Shown: in pieces, positions 22,211 to 22,287 of the stretch
Numbering within the stretch: the stretch's first letter is position 1
Layout: the number at the start of each line of letters is the position of its first letter
NCBI GenBank assembly: GCA_045578045.1
Contig: JAZNJM010000025.1
Span: 1 to 22,287, forward strand
Source: SIG653 sp045578045
GTDB lineage: Bacteria > Bacillota > Clostridia > Oscillospirales > CAG-382
Direction: 5' to 3'
DNA length: 22,287 nucleotides
Translations under genes and position numbers: made by a program
Notes under the pieces: generated by a model
Told to the model about the DNA's origin: nothing
What the model saw: only the letters and a program-made list of their open reading frames with translations
The model's database searches: none

Positions 22211-22287
22211 GTGAAAAAATCTATTTTCAAAGGAATAGGAACAGCTTTAATAACTCCGTTTCGTGATGGAAAAGTGGATTATCACGC
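22211..22287 (+). CDS. dapA: 4-hydroxy-tetrahydrodipicolinate synthase (5' end only)
   Basis: The GTG start at 22211 follows AAAGGAG by about 11 bases. The 25 visible residues (KKSIFKGIGTALITPFRDG, then KVDY) match the DapA opening with its GTALITPF strand. By family knowledge it condenses pyruvate and aspartate semialdehyde at the entry to the lysine/diaminopimelate pathway. The gene runs off the window. It is divergent from queA; the 100-base gap is too short for a lysine riboswitch. Confidence 0.9.
   Translation, partial: MKKSIFKGIGTALITPFRDGKVDYH

Noticed and set aside
1..22287. tRNA, rRNA, IS element or prophage genes
   Set aside because: No cloverleaf, rRNA-like segment, transposase or integrase found on either strand.

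Overview
The window looks like the chromosome of a low-GC, anaerobic, fibre-associated Clostridia (Oscillospirales/Ruminococcaceae-like). The grounds are AT-rich DNA, strong AGGAGG-type ribosome sites, near-consensus TTGACA/TATAAT promoters, a DnaD-domain protein, a cohesin/dockerin system, a GH43 lipoprotein and a BspA-type leucine-rich-repeat surface protein. Genus and species cannot be told from this sequence.

Left part (1-6350): the 3' end of an Fe-S aldo/keto reductase, closed by a terminator. A sigma-A promoter then drives a two-gene operon for the last steps of UDP-N-acetyl-L-fucosamine synthesis (capF, capG-like). A terminator separates it from a convergent GH43 lipoprotein. The divergent region 6247-6922 holds the GH43 promoter on the minus strand. 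On the plus strand it holds a strong promoter whose predicted start base is the first base of a compact folded RNA. That RNA is closed by a perfect 10-bp helix and followed by a UUCG-tetraloop intrinsic terminator. I match it to no known riboswitch or small-RNA class. It sits before the cell-surface pair below.

Middle (6923-10140): two secreted proteins in tandem, each carrying both a cohesin-like and a dockerin domain. One is a large papain-like (CHAP/NlpC-type) protein with duplicated domains; the other is a minimal 219-aa cohesin-dockerin protein. Their cohesins are clearly paralogous, but their dockerins carry different putative recognition residues (NK versus ST).

Right of this (10342-18995) runs a plus-strand series: ddl with a structured leader, an uncharacterised beta-rich protein, a 34/35-bp tandem repeat array, a shortened MetH-like homocysteine methyltransferase, a DnaD-domain protein, an unknown six-TM protein, dapF, and a BspA-like LRR protein ending in an ST-type dockerin.

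The end (19121-22287) holds two minus-strand toxin-antitoxin operons: YafQ/DinJ, and a three-gene RelE-like/acidic protein/XRE operon. Each has a perfect -35 box and an inverted repeat inside or touching the promoter. queA (minus) and the start of dapA (plus) follow, divergent. dapF and dapA supply diaminopimelate/lysine, ddl supplies D-Ala-D-Ala, and CapFG supplies a surface sugar, so much of the window concerns the cell envelope and what is attached to it.
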